Assembly: GCA_002327415.1 (NCBI GenBank)
Contig: DCVU01000001.1
Location: forward strand, 1-5,078
From: Smithella sp. UBA2180
GTDB lineage: Bacteria; Desulfobacterota; Syntrophia; Syntrophales; Smithellaceae
Length of the DNA stretch: 5,078 bases
Direction: 5' to 3'
The number at the start of each line of letters is the position of its first letter. The first letter of the stretch is position 1. Made by a program: the position numbers and the translations under genes. Shown here in pieces: positions 1-5,078 of the stretch. The notes under the pieces are model-generated. The model saw nothing but the letters and a program-made list of their open reading frames with translations, was not told where the DNA came from and did no database searches.

Positions 1-602
1 AAATCTTGAAAATACTTTCTGTTGTCCTTGAATCGTTTGTTTTGTTTTATATAAATTTTCTTTTTACTGATATCGTCGGCAAGGACTTCTCCAAGTCTAA
101 AGGCCGTTGCCCCTGTGTTTGCTAAGGCTTTTATTCCTTGTCTTGCTGATACTCCGGTGCTGCCGGTGATGAAGGAACCAAAGTTAAGCATGATTTCGTT
201 GAGGTAATCGAGAACCTGTTTATATTGTCCGATGCCTCCTGACGTTGCTACGTTAACAGTGTATTTACCGGTCAATAATTGACAATGGACCGCGTCTGCC
301 ATGCGGTCAAACAGGGTTTTCATTTGTGCAGTTACCGAATGGAAGTAGTTGGGCGAACCCATAACAAGGCCATCGGCGGCAAGAATTTTTTTGTAAAGAA
401 TTTGAAGATCGTCTTTATGTACACATTTACCTTTTTTATAACAGATGCCGCAGGCATTACAGTATTCCATCTTCAATCTGCAAAGATCGACCAGTTCAAC
501 GGTAGCGCCTTGAGATCGTGCTCCGTCAAGAACGGCTTTAACCAGTTTTTTGGTTTGACTCATAGATCCTCTGGGACTGGCATTAATGCCGATTATCTTC
601 AT
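1..602 (-). CDS. Iron-sulfur flavoprotein (flavodoxin / NADPH-dependent FMN reductase fold), 3' end beyond window
   Basis: Reading leftward from the ATG at 602-600 gives 200 codons without a stop, running off the left edge. The N-terminus (MKIIGINASPRGSMSQT) is the beta1 strand and phosphate loop that hold FMN phosphate in flavodoxin-like reductases. Cysteines 48, 51, 54 and 60 form C-x2-C-x2-C-x5-C, matching the compact [4Fe-4S] motif of archaeal and bacterial Isf proteins. A GSPNYF segment (82-87) followed by TAQMKTLFDRM (91-101) is the usual second flavin loop and helix. A GGGAGG Shine-Dalgarno lies 8 bases upstream. Isf-type proteins are roughly 180-215 residues, so little is missing. They are cytoplasmic electron-transfer proteins; the in vivo partner is usually unknown and cannot be read here. 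The gene is transcribed away from nifU. Family call firm; physiological role open. Confidence 0.9.
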   Translation of the reverse strand, partial: MKIIGINASPRGSMSQTKKLVKAVLDGARSQGATVELVDLCRLKMEYCNACGICYKKGKCVHKDDLQILYKKILAADGLVMGSPNYFHSVTAQMKTLFDRMADAVHCQLLTGKYTVNVATSGGIGQYKQVLDYLNEIMLNFGSFITGSTGVSARQGIKALANTGATAFRLGEVLADDISKKKIYIKQNKRFKDNRKYFQD

Positions 603-610
603 TTGTTTAA

Positions 611-616
611 CCTCCC
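611..616 (-). promoter_or_regulatory. Shine-Dalgarno of the iron-sulfur flavoprotein gene
   Basis: GGGAGG on the minus strand, 8 bases before the ATG at 602-600. It fixes the start of this gene, which also begins exactly at the conserved beta1 strand. I found no convincing -35/-10 pair for this leftward gene. A TATATA lies at 621-626 but without a matching -35. Confidence 0.75.
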
Positions 617-694
617 TTAGTATATAGAGTTGCTCCGTTAATATTATTGTTGATGTTTTGACAGCAAGCAGCGCCATAGTCAAGAGCTGTTTTT

Positions 695-704
695 TTGCCG
701 GCAA
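695..704. repeat. Perfect 10-base palindrome flanked by T and A tracts, possible operator
   Basis: TTGCCGGCAA reads the same on both strands and sits mid-way in the divergent intergenic region, with T's on its left and an A-rich run on its right. It lies about 45 bases upstream of the proposed nifU -35 and about 93 bases from the flavoprotein start. That placement would suit a dimeric regulator acting on either gene. The alternative is a chance palindrome. No regulator family is recognised from it. Confidence 0.3.
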
Positions 705-749
705 GTTAAAAAATGCCTGCAATTGATTTTTGAAAAGAGGGCTTTTTTA

Positions 750-777
750 TTGACAGGATGATATATTGCCTTATATT
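750..777 (+). promoter_or_regulatory. Sigma70-type promoter of the nifU-nifS-cysE operon
   Basis: A consensus TTGACA (-35) at 750-755 is followed after 16 bases by TATATT (-10, five of six matches) at 772-777, in an AT-rich setting. Transcription would start near 784, giving a leader of about 79 bases before the nifU ATG at 863. It is the best match upstream of nifU. A second TTGACA at 658-663 lacks a usable -10. The nifU-type -24/-12 (GG...GC) sigma54 promoter seen in diazotroph nif operons was not evident. The call rests on sequence match alone. Confidence 0.55.
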
Positions 778-787
778 ATTGAAAACG

Positions 788-828
788 TCTTGCATTTAAA
801 AAGAATAAATCTTAGTTGTATTGCAAGA
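788..828 (+). repeat. Inverted repeat in the predicted nifU leader
   Basis: TCTTGCA (788-794) and TGCAAGA (822-828) are perfect 7-base inverted arms separated by 27 AT-rich bases, with a smaller AAGA/TCTT pair inside. If the promoter at 750-777 is right, the structure would cover the first 40-odd bases of the mRNA. It could be a leader hairpin that protects the 5' end or tunes translation, or a spaced operator. It is not followed by a U-run, so it is not a terminator. It resembles no known riboswitch. Confidence 0.3.
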
Positions 829-830
829 AT

Positions 831-843
831 GACTTATTCAGTT
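831..843 (+). promoter_or_regulatory. Weak match to the core of an IscR type 1 operator
   Basis: GACTTATTCAGTT matches 11 of 13 positions of the IscR type 1 core GACTRWWWYAGTC as I remember it. The outer arms (ATASYY / RRSTAT) match poorly. It lies between the predicted transcription start and the nifU Shine-Dalgarno, where a bound Rrf2-family repressor could block the operon. Fe-S assembly operons are commonly controlled by such cluster-sensing regulators. In AT-rich DNA a match of this quality can arise by chance, and no regulator gene is present in the window. Confidence 0.25.
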
Positions 844-862
844 AAAATAAAAGGAGCATTTT

Positions 863-1687
863 ATGTGGGAATATACGGATAAAGTGAAGGAGCATTTCCT
901 CAACCCTCGCAATGTCGGTGAAATTGAAAATCCGGATGGCGTGGCGGAAGTGGGGTCCCTTGCCTGCGGTGACGCGCTGAAGCTTACATTTAAACTGGAT
1001 GAGAATAAAAGAATAAAGGATGCTAAATTCAAAACATTTGGTTGCGCCAGCGCCATAGCCTCATCATCAGCTCTGACGGAAATGATCAAAGGGATGACAG
1101 TGGAAGAAGCGCTAAAAGTCACTAATCAGGATATAGCCGGTTATTTGGGGGGTCTTCCGGATGAAAAAATGCACTGTTCCGTCATGGGTAAACAGGCATT
1201 GGAAAAAGCGGTGGAAAATTACCGCGGCGCTCCGCCCCTAGAGGCAGGAGCAAGAATTATTTGCGAATGCTTCGGTGTAACCGACAAAGAAATTGAACGG
1301 GCGGTGCGCGAAAATAATCTTTCCACTGTGGAAGATGTGACCAATTATACAAAAGCGGGCGGCGGCTGCGGTAATTGCCATGATGCCATTCAGCAAATCA
1401 TTGATCAGGTTCGTAGTGAACCGAAAACTGATACCAAGCCGAAACTAACCAATATTCAAAAAATCCGTCTGATCGAAGAGACTATTGAACGGGAAATAAG
1501 GCCTTCGCTGAAACATGACGGCGGTGACATAGAAATTATTGATATTATCGGTAATCGGGTTATTGTGGCCACCCGCGGCGCCTGTTCTACTTGTAAAGCT
1601 TCAGACATTACTCTGAAACATTTTGTGGAACATCGTCTTAAAGAACTTGTTTCACCGGATATAGTAGTGGAGGAGGTCGCTAAATGA
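863..1687 (+). CDS. nifU: NifU, three-domain Fe-S cluster assembly scaffold
   Basis: A scaffold that assembles [2Fe-2S] and [4Fe-4S] clusters from NifS-derived sulfur and passes them to apoproteins in the cytoplasm. The 274 residues hold all three NifU domains. The IscU-like domain (1-125) has Cys35, Asp37, Cys61 and Cys105 in the contexts ACGDALK, FGCASAIASSSA and MHCSVMG. The central BFD-like [2Fe-2S] domain (about 132-182) has Cys134, Cys136, Cys169 and Cys172, i.e. C-x-C-x32-C-x2-C, the same spacing as Azotobacter NifU. The C-terminal Nfu domain (about 200-274) has HDGGDIE and the CSTC motif (241-244). The start MWEYTDKVKEHF matches the NifU N-terminus and follows AAGGAG (851-856) by 6 bases. 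The length is somewhat below the Azotobacter protein (about 312), through a shorter linker before the Nfu domain. First gene of the operon. All expected ligands are present. Confidence 0.97.
   Translation: MWEYTDKVKEHFLNPRNVGEIENPDGVAEVGSLACGDALKLTFKLDENKRIKDAKFKTFGCASAIASSSALTEMIKGMTVEEALKVTNQDIAGYLGGLPDEKMHCSVMGKQALEKAVENYRGAPPLEAGARIICECFGVTDKEIERAVRENNLSTVEDVTNYTKAGGGCGNCHDAIQQIIDQVRSEPKTDTKPKLTNIQKIRLIEETIEREIRPSLKHDGGDIEIIDIIGNRVIVATRGACSTCKASDITLKHFVEHRLKELVSPDIVVEEVAK
1671..1677 (+). promoter_or_regulatory. Strong Shine-Dalgarno of nifS inside the end of nifU
   Basis: AGGAGGT sits 6 bases before the nifS ATG at 1684, within the last codons of nifU. With the four-base ATGA overlap of stop and start (1684-1687), it suggests tightly coupled translation of the scaffold and its sulfur donor. 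Confidence 0.8.
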
Positions 1688-2865
1688 ATACAATTTATTT
1701 AGATAACAATGCTACAACCCAGGTTGCTGAAGATGTATTGGAGGCAATGTTGCCTTATTTTCGTGAGCTTTACGGTAATCCTTCCAGCATGCACAGTTTT
1801 GGCGGTCAGGTCGGCCAGAAAATTCGCATTGCGCGTGAGCAGGTGGCGGCGCTTTTGGGTGCGTTGCCGGAAGAAATCATTTTCACCAGTTGTGGTACGG
1901 AAAGTGATAATGCCGCCATCCGGTCGGCGCTGGCAACTCGTCCGGATAAAAAGCATATCATAACCAGCCGTGTGGAACATCCCGCAATTCATGCATTATG
2001 CGCTCAATTGGCGACGCAGGGCTATCGAATAACCGAACTGCCTGTAGATAAAAATGGATTACTGGATCTGGAAAATCTGGAAAAAAATCTGACGCCTGAT
2101 ACCGCTGTGGTTAGCCTGATGTGGGGAAATAATGAAACCGGCGTAATATTTCCGGTAGAAAAAGCGGCTCAAATGGCACATGAAAAAGGAGTTTTATTTC
2201 ATACTGATGCTGTTCAAAGCGCCGGCAAAATTCCAATTAACATGAAAAATAATGTTATTGATATGCTTTCTATATCGGGGCACAAGCTCCATGCACCTAA
2301 AGGAATTGGGATACTCTATGTGCGTCGCGGCACCAGGTTTTCTCCTTTTCTTATTGGAGGGCATCAGGAAAAAGGACGCCGTGGCGGAACTGAAAATACC
2401 CCCAGCATAATCGGTTTGGGTAAAGCTTGCGAACTTGCAGATAAGAATATGCAAAAAGAAAATACGGAAGTGAAACGTCTGCGGGATAAGTTGGAAAAAG
2501 AACTTCTGAAAAGGATTCCCCAAAGCAGAGTCAATGGCGATACCGTTAATCGTTTGCCCAATACAACGAATATCAGTTTTGAATATGTCGAAGGCGAAGC
2601 AATCCTCTTGTTGATGAATGAACTGGGCATATGTGCATCTTCCGGTTCGGCCTGTACTTCAGGATCATTACAGCCTTCTCACGTTTTACGGGCGATGGGA
2701 GTTCCCTTCACCATGGCTCATGGATCGATCCGGTTTAGCTTAAGCATTTACAATACCGAAAAGGAAATTGATTTTGTAATCGATAAAATGCCGGCAATCA
2801 TTGAAAGACTAAGGGGCATGTCGCCATACTGGAATACTGCGCAGTCTTCTTGCGCAAGTAAGTGA
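1684..2865 (+). CDS. nifS: NifS-type cysteine desulfurase
   Basis: A PLP enzyme (EC 2.8.1.7) that converts L-cysteine to L-alanine and an enzyme-bound persulfide, donated to NifU. In its 393 residues, fold-type I PLP motifs are in order: YLDNNATT (5-12), GNPSS (31-35), the cofactor-stacking His99 in VEHPA, NNETG (149-153), Asp174 in HTDAVQ with Gln177, and the Schiff-base Lys201 in SGHKLHAPKG. RRGGTEN (232-238) is the substrate-arginine region. The persulfide-forming Cys324 lies in SSGSACTSGSLQPSHVLRAMG. This short loop with SGSACTSG is the IscS/NifS (class I) form, not the SufS (class II) form. Lys201 and Cys324 sit one residue from their places in Azotobacter NifS (202, 325). Pairing with nifU supports the NifS name over IscS, although the proteins are close relatives. 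The last 15 or so residues are not conserved. Complete, with no key residue missing. Confidence 0.96.
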   Translation: MNTIYLDNNATTQVAEDVLEAMLPYFRELYGNPSSMHSFGGQVGQKIRIAREQVAALLGALPEEIIFTSCGTESDNAAIRSALATRPDKKHIITSRVEHPAIHALCAQLATQGYRITELPVDKNGLLDLENLEKNLTPDTAVVSLMWGNNETGVIFPVEKAAQMAHEKGVLFHTDAVQSAGKIPINMKNNVIDMLSISGHKLHAPKGIGILYVRRGTRFSPFLIGGHQEKGRRGGTENTPSIIGLGKACELADKNMQKENTEVKRLRDKLEKELLKRIPQSRVNGDTVNRLPNTTNISFEYVEGEAILLLMNELGICASSGSACTSGSLQPSHVLRAMGVPFTMAHGSIRFSLSIYNTEKEIDFVIDKMPAIIERLRGMSPYWNTAQSSCASK

Positions 2866-2890
2866 CGACTCTGTAAAAGACTTTGATAAA

Positions 2891-2896
2891 AAGGTG
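2891..2896 (+). promoter_or_regulatory. Shine-Dalgarno that decides the cysE start
   Basis: AAGGTG lies 9 bases before the ATG at 2906. An in-frame GTG at 2894-2896 would give four more residues, but it overlaps this motif and has no purine-rich site of its own upstream (2874-2890 is AT-rich). I therefore prefer ATG 2906; the GTG remains possible. Confidence 0.55.
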
Positions 2897-2905
2897 AAAA
2901 AAGCC

Positions 2906-3892
2906 ATGAAGAGCTCTGAATGGAACAAAGAATGCAAAGAAGAAATTAAGATAACCAGACATGCCAGGACCGAAATCCCGGATGTGGTTGATAAGCTGGT
3001 ATCATCCTGCAATAAGGATGGTTGTTTCGATCATGTCAGTGCAGAACCAATACCCAATAGAATGGCAGTTGTTGATATTCTGCGACGTGCCGCCCGTATC
3101 CTTTATCCCGGCTATTTCATCAATACACGGCTCGATCAAATAAACCTGGAATATTATCTGGGACAGGAAGCAACAGCGTTTTTCGAGGTTCTTTCCGAAC
3201 AAATAATTCTGGCGATAAGGCATGACTGTATTCGTCACAATCAGCCTTGTGTAAAATGCGAGGAACTTGGTCAAAAAATAACGATAGAATTTTTACGCGG
3301 CCTTCCTGAGTTAAGAAAGCTTCTGGCCAAAGATATCCGCGCGGCCTACGATGGGGATCCGGCAGCTAAAAGCTACGATGAAATAATATTCAGTTATCCC
3401 GGAGTATGGGCAATAATGGCTTACCGTATTGCGAACAGACTTAAGAGCAGTGAAGTACCTCTGATTCCCCGCATCATTACCGAATTTGCTCACAGTCGCA
3501 CCGGTATAGACATTCATCCGGGAGCCACAATTGGAGAGAGCTTTTTCATCGATCACGGGACAGGTGTGGTCATTGGTGAGACATCCTCTATAGGCAATCG
3601 AGTACGCATATATCAGGGCGTTACTTTGGGAGCCTTGTCTCTATCCAAAGAAGAGTGCCAGCTTTTGAGAAATAAAAAACGTCATCCAACAATTGAAGAT
3701 GATGCAATCATCTATGCCAACGCTACCATTCTAGGCGGCGATACTGTAGTCGGAGCGCGCTCGGTTATCGGCGGAAACGTCTGGCTGACTAATTCTGTGC
3801 CGCCGGATACAGAGGTCTTTATTAGGAAACAAGACCTGATCTTCGGTGAGAAGAAATTTAAAAAGCAAGCAGTGAAAAAAAGCTACAGATAG
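2906..3892 (+). CDS. cysE: Serine O-acetyltransferase, long form
   Basis: Transfers acetyl from acetyl-CoA to L-serine (EC 2.3.1.30), giving O-acetylserine, the first step of cysteine synthesis. Numbered from ATG 2906 (328 residues). An alpha-helical N-terminal half carries LYPGYF (66-71) and DPAAKS (151-156). A left-handed beta-helix of hexapeptide repeats runs from about 198 to 300. Catalytic residues are in place: Asp202 and His204 in GIDIHPGA, Asp216-His217 in DHGTGVVIGET, and His260 in KRHPTI, equivalent to E. coli Asp143, Asp157-His158 and His193. The roughly 150 residues before DPAAKS, with a small cysteine group (108, 115, 118), mark the longer type known in Desulfobacterota and Chlorobi rather than the short E. 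coli/Bacillus type. The C-terminus is lysine-rich and ends in SYR, not the Ile tail that docks into CysK in E. coli, so the classical cysteine synthase complex may not form. About 40 bases after nifS, probably one transcript. Confidence 0.93.
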   Translation: MKSSEWNKECKEEIKITRHARTEIPDVVDKLVSSCNKDGCFDHVSAEPIPNRMAVVDILRRAARILYPGYFINTRLDQINLEYYLGQEATAFFEVLSEQIILAIRHDCIRHNQPCVKCEELGQKITIEFLRGLPELRKLLAKDIRAAYDGDPAAKSYDEIIFSYPGVWAIMAYRIANRLKSSEVPLIPRIITEFAHSRTGIDIHPGATIGESFFIDHGTGVVIGETSSIGNRVRIYQGVTLGALSLSKEECQLLRNKKRHPTIEDDAIIYANATILGGDTVVGARSVIGGNVWLTNSVPPDTEVFIRKQDLIFGEKKFKKQAVKKSYR

Positions 3893-3924
3893 GATATCTT
3901 TACATACTTTTATTTTCTTACTGC
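3869..3924. terminator. Possible stem structure across the convergent cysE/ridA junction
   Basis: GCAGT (3869-3873) pairs with ACTGC (3920-3924). The stem extends through a G-T pair and further A-T pairs to about 3880/3913 with one mismatch, enclosing a smaller AGATA/TATCT hairpin (3887-3899). Both stop codons lie inside the structure. A-rich and T-rich arms face each other, so transcripts from either side would end in a weak hairpin. No GC-rich stem followed by a U-run is present in the 17-base gap, so this is only a candidate for shared termination. Confidence 0.25.
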
Positions 3925-4287
3925 AATCGCTTCGATCTCCAGCGGCACTCCTTTAGGTAAAGCGCTTGCTTCAATGGTTGCGCGTGCCGGAGGATCTTTT
4001 GGAAAAAAACTGGCGTATATTTTATTAACGACGGAAAAATCAACAATATTTTTTAAAAAGATTGTTGTCTTGACAACATGGGACATATCCAAACCGGTTT
4101 CTTCGAGGATAGTTTGTATATTTATGAGCACTTGTCTGGCGGCTGTTTTAATGTCGTTGATGATTTCACCGGTTACCGGATCAATTGGTAACTGGCCCGA
4201 AATAAAAATAATGTCGTTGACTTCCACGGCAGCGGAATATGGCCCGGAAACAGGGAATTTGCTTGAGGTAATAATCTTTTTCTTCAT
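3910..4287 (-). CDS. ridA: RidA family reactive-intermediate (enamine/imine) deaminase
   Basis: Hydrolyses 2-aminoacrylate and related enamine/imine intermediates released by PLP enzymes, giving keto acids and ammonia (YjgF/YER057c/UK114 family, cytoplasmic trimer). The 125 residues match the usual family length of about 128. The start region carries GPYSAA with Tyr17, then ISGQLPIDPVTGE (29-41). Arg102 in PPARATIEASALPKG and Glu117 in VPLEIEAIAVRK keep the spacing of E. coli RidA Arg105 and Glu120. These residues mark the catalytically active RidA subgroup rather than the Rid4-7 subgroups. The ATG at 4287-4285 has only a modest Shine-Dalgarno (AAGGG at 4297-4301, 9 bases away). It lies 48 bases after nadA on the same strand, so the two are probably co-transcribed. 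It converges on cysE. Complete. Confidence 0.93.
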   Translation of the reverse strand: MKKKIITSSKFPVSGPYSAAVEVNDIIFISGQLPIDPVTGEIINDIKTAARQVLINIQTILEETGLDMSHVVKTTIFLKNIVDFSVVNKIYASFFPKDPPARATIEASALPKGVPLEIEAIAVRK

Positions 4288-4335
4288 TATTATTTGCCCT
4301 TGCTTTTTTGCTACAATATTTGGAACAAAGTAAAT

Positions 4336-5078
4336 TTAAACTATTTGCATCATTCTCTCTATGGAGAGCCTTGCTTTTTCTATAATATCTGCTTCCACTA
4401 TAATTTCATGAGATAAATCTTCGAGCGACCAGAGAACTTTTTCCAGAGTAATTCTTTTCATGTTCGGACAAATGGCCTTTTCTGTTGCCGGATAAAAATA
4501 TTTATTCGGATTTTCTTTTTTCATCCTGTGAATTATACCGATTTCCGTGCCGATAATGAATTCCGTCTCCTGAGATTTTTTGATATATTTGCTCATCCCT
4601 TCAGTGGAAGTGACAACATCGGCGAGCGCGGTTACTGTCGGTCTGCACTCCGGATGTGTAATAATTTTGGCTTTCGGATGCAGTTTTTTTGCTTGTAGAA
4701 TATTTTCCGGTAAGATTTTAGCATGAGTCGGGCAATATCCTTCCCAAATAATAAAATCATGTTTCACTTGCGCCGAAACGTATTGGGCCAGATATTTATC
4801 GGGAATAAAAATAATTTCCTTGTCTTTATGATTGAGTAAAATATTCTGCACAATTTTTACGGCGTTGGCGGAAGTGCAACAATAATCGCAATGAGATTTT
4901 ACTGCGGCGGAAGTGTTTACATAGCATACGGTTACCGCATCAGGATGCTTGGCCTGAAGAGCTTTTAAACTTTCAGCATCAATCATATCAGCCATCGGAC
5001 AGCCCGCATTTTTGTCAGGAAGTAATACAATTTTTTGCGGTGATAATATTTTTGCGGTTTCCGCCATAAAGTGAACAC
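4336..5078 (-). CDS. nadA: Quinolinate synthase A, 5' end beyond window
   Basis: Condenses iminoaspartate with dihydroxyacetone phosphate to quinolinate for NAD synthesis, using a [4Fe-4S] cluster. The frame is open to the right edge. The codons before the Met at 5067 read V-H-F, giving VHFMAETAKIL, a conserved internal NadA motif; that Met is therefore not the start. About 55-60 N-terminal residues (the helix with the conserved AHYYQ-like motif) lie outside. Counting from that Met, the three cluster cysteines are Cys23 (NAGCPMADM), Cys112 (GYCPTH) and Cys200 (AICPNMKRITLEK), 89 and 88 apart, close to the spacing of the known bacterial enzymes. YVNTSAAVK (49-57), CTSANAVK (64-71), HPEC (138-141), TSTEGM (153-158) and GTEIGIIHRMKKENP (173-187) are substrate-site motifs. 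It is upstream of ridA on the same strand. No nadB or nadC is visible. Confidence 0.95.
   Translation of the reverse strand, partial: VHFMAETAKILSPQKIVLLPDKNAGCPMADMIDAESLKALQAKHPDAVTVCYVNTSAAVKSHCDYCCTSANAVKIVQNILLNHKDKEIIFIPDKYLAQYVSAQVKHDFIIWEGYCPTHAKILPENILQAKKLHPKAKIITHPECRPTVTALADVVTSTEGMSKYIKKSQETEFIIGTEIGIIHRMKKENPNKYFYPATEKAICPNMKRITLEKVLWSLEDLSHEIIVEADIIEKARLSIERMMQIV

Noticed and set aside
279..620. Plus-strand open frame of 113 codons over the left-edge gene
   Set aside because: It is the complement of the flavoprotein gene, which has a clear FMN fold, a cysteine motif and a Shine-Dalgarno. The plus-strand frame resembles no family.
658..663. Second TTGACA upstream of nifU
   Set aside because: At 15-19 bases downstream there is no acceptable -10 hexamer (the sequence at 17 bases is CAAGAG). 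The site at 750-777 is much better.
863..2865. A nitrogen-fixation (nif) cluster
   Set aside because: nifU and nifS alone do not show diazotrophy. The neighbours are cysE, ridA, nadA and a flavoprotein, and no -24/-12 sigma54 promoter or NifA site was seen.
2813..2893. The cysE frame stays open upstream into the end of nifS, from 2813
   Set aside because: It contains no ATG, GTG or TTG before 2894, and the only good ribosome site (2891-2896) serves ATG 2906. A frameshifted NifS-CysE fusion is unlikely because NifS reaches its normal length.
3974..4333. Plus-strand open frame of 119 codons opposite ridA
   Set aside because: It is the antisense shadow of ridA, whose catalytic Arg and Glu and family length are all intact.
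1..5078. Mobile element, CRISPR array, tRNA or toxin-antitoxin pair
   Set aside because: No terminal inverted repeats, transposase motifs, regularly spaced repeats, tRNA-like arms or small paired genes were found on either strand. Almost all sequence is explained by metabolic genes.

Overview
The window is a compact stretch of bacterial chromosome with few non-coding bases. It carries two convergent gene groups and one divergent gene at the left edge. The gene set suggests an anaerobe: a compact-motif iron-sulfur flavoprotein, a full three-domain NifU with its NifS partner, a long-form serine acetyltransferase and a NadA. The resemblance of the NifU and CysE proteins to versions I know from Desulfobacterota (deltaproteobacterial sulfate reducers and syntrophs) makes that group my best guess. 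This is inference from remembered family features, not a search. Nothing in the window points to a phage, plasmid, transposon, CRISPR array or RNA gene.

Layout. (1) Bases 1-602, minus strand: a flavodoxin-fold iron-sulfur flavoprotein, cut off by the left edge but probably almost complete. (2) Bases 603-862: a 260-base divergent intergenic region. It holds a good sigma70-type promoter for the rightward operon, a perfect 10-base palindrome, an inverted repeat in the predicted leader, and a weak match to the core of an IscR operator. (3) Bases 863-3892, plus strand: nifU-nifS-cysE. nifU and nifS overlap by four bases, and cysE follows about 40 bases after nifS. (4) Bases 3910-5078, minus strand: nadA, truncated by the right edge, followed by ridA. 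These converge on cysE with only 17 bases between stop codons.

How the genes may work together. CysE makes O-acetylserine, the carbon skeleton for cysteine. NifS takes sulfur from cysteine as an enzyme-bound persulfide. NifU receives it and builds Fe-S clusters. The plus-strand operon thus runs from serine towards assembled clusters; the O-acetylserine sulfhydrylase step is not in this window. Its neighbours include two likely cluster users: the flavoprotein, with four clustered cysteines, and NadA, whose [4Fe-4S] cluster is essential. RidA disposes of reactive enamine/imine intermediates that damage PLP enzymes, a class that includes NifS. No nitrogenase genes are visible, so this NifU/NifS pair is more likely a general cluster-assembly system than a nitrogen-fixation one.

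I see no gene of unknown family here. The points of interest are the gene combination and the regulatory region in front of nifU.
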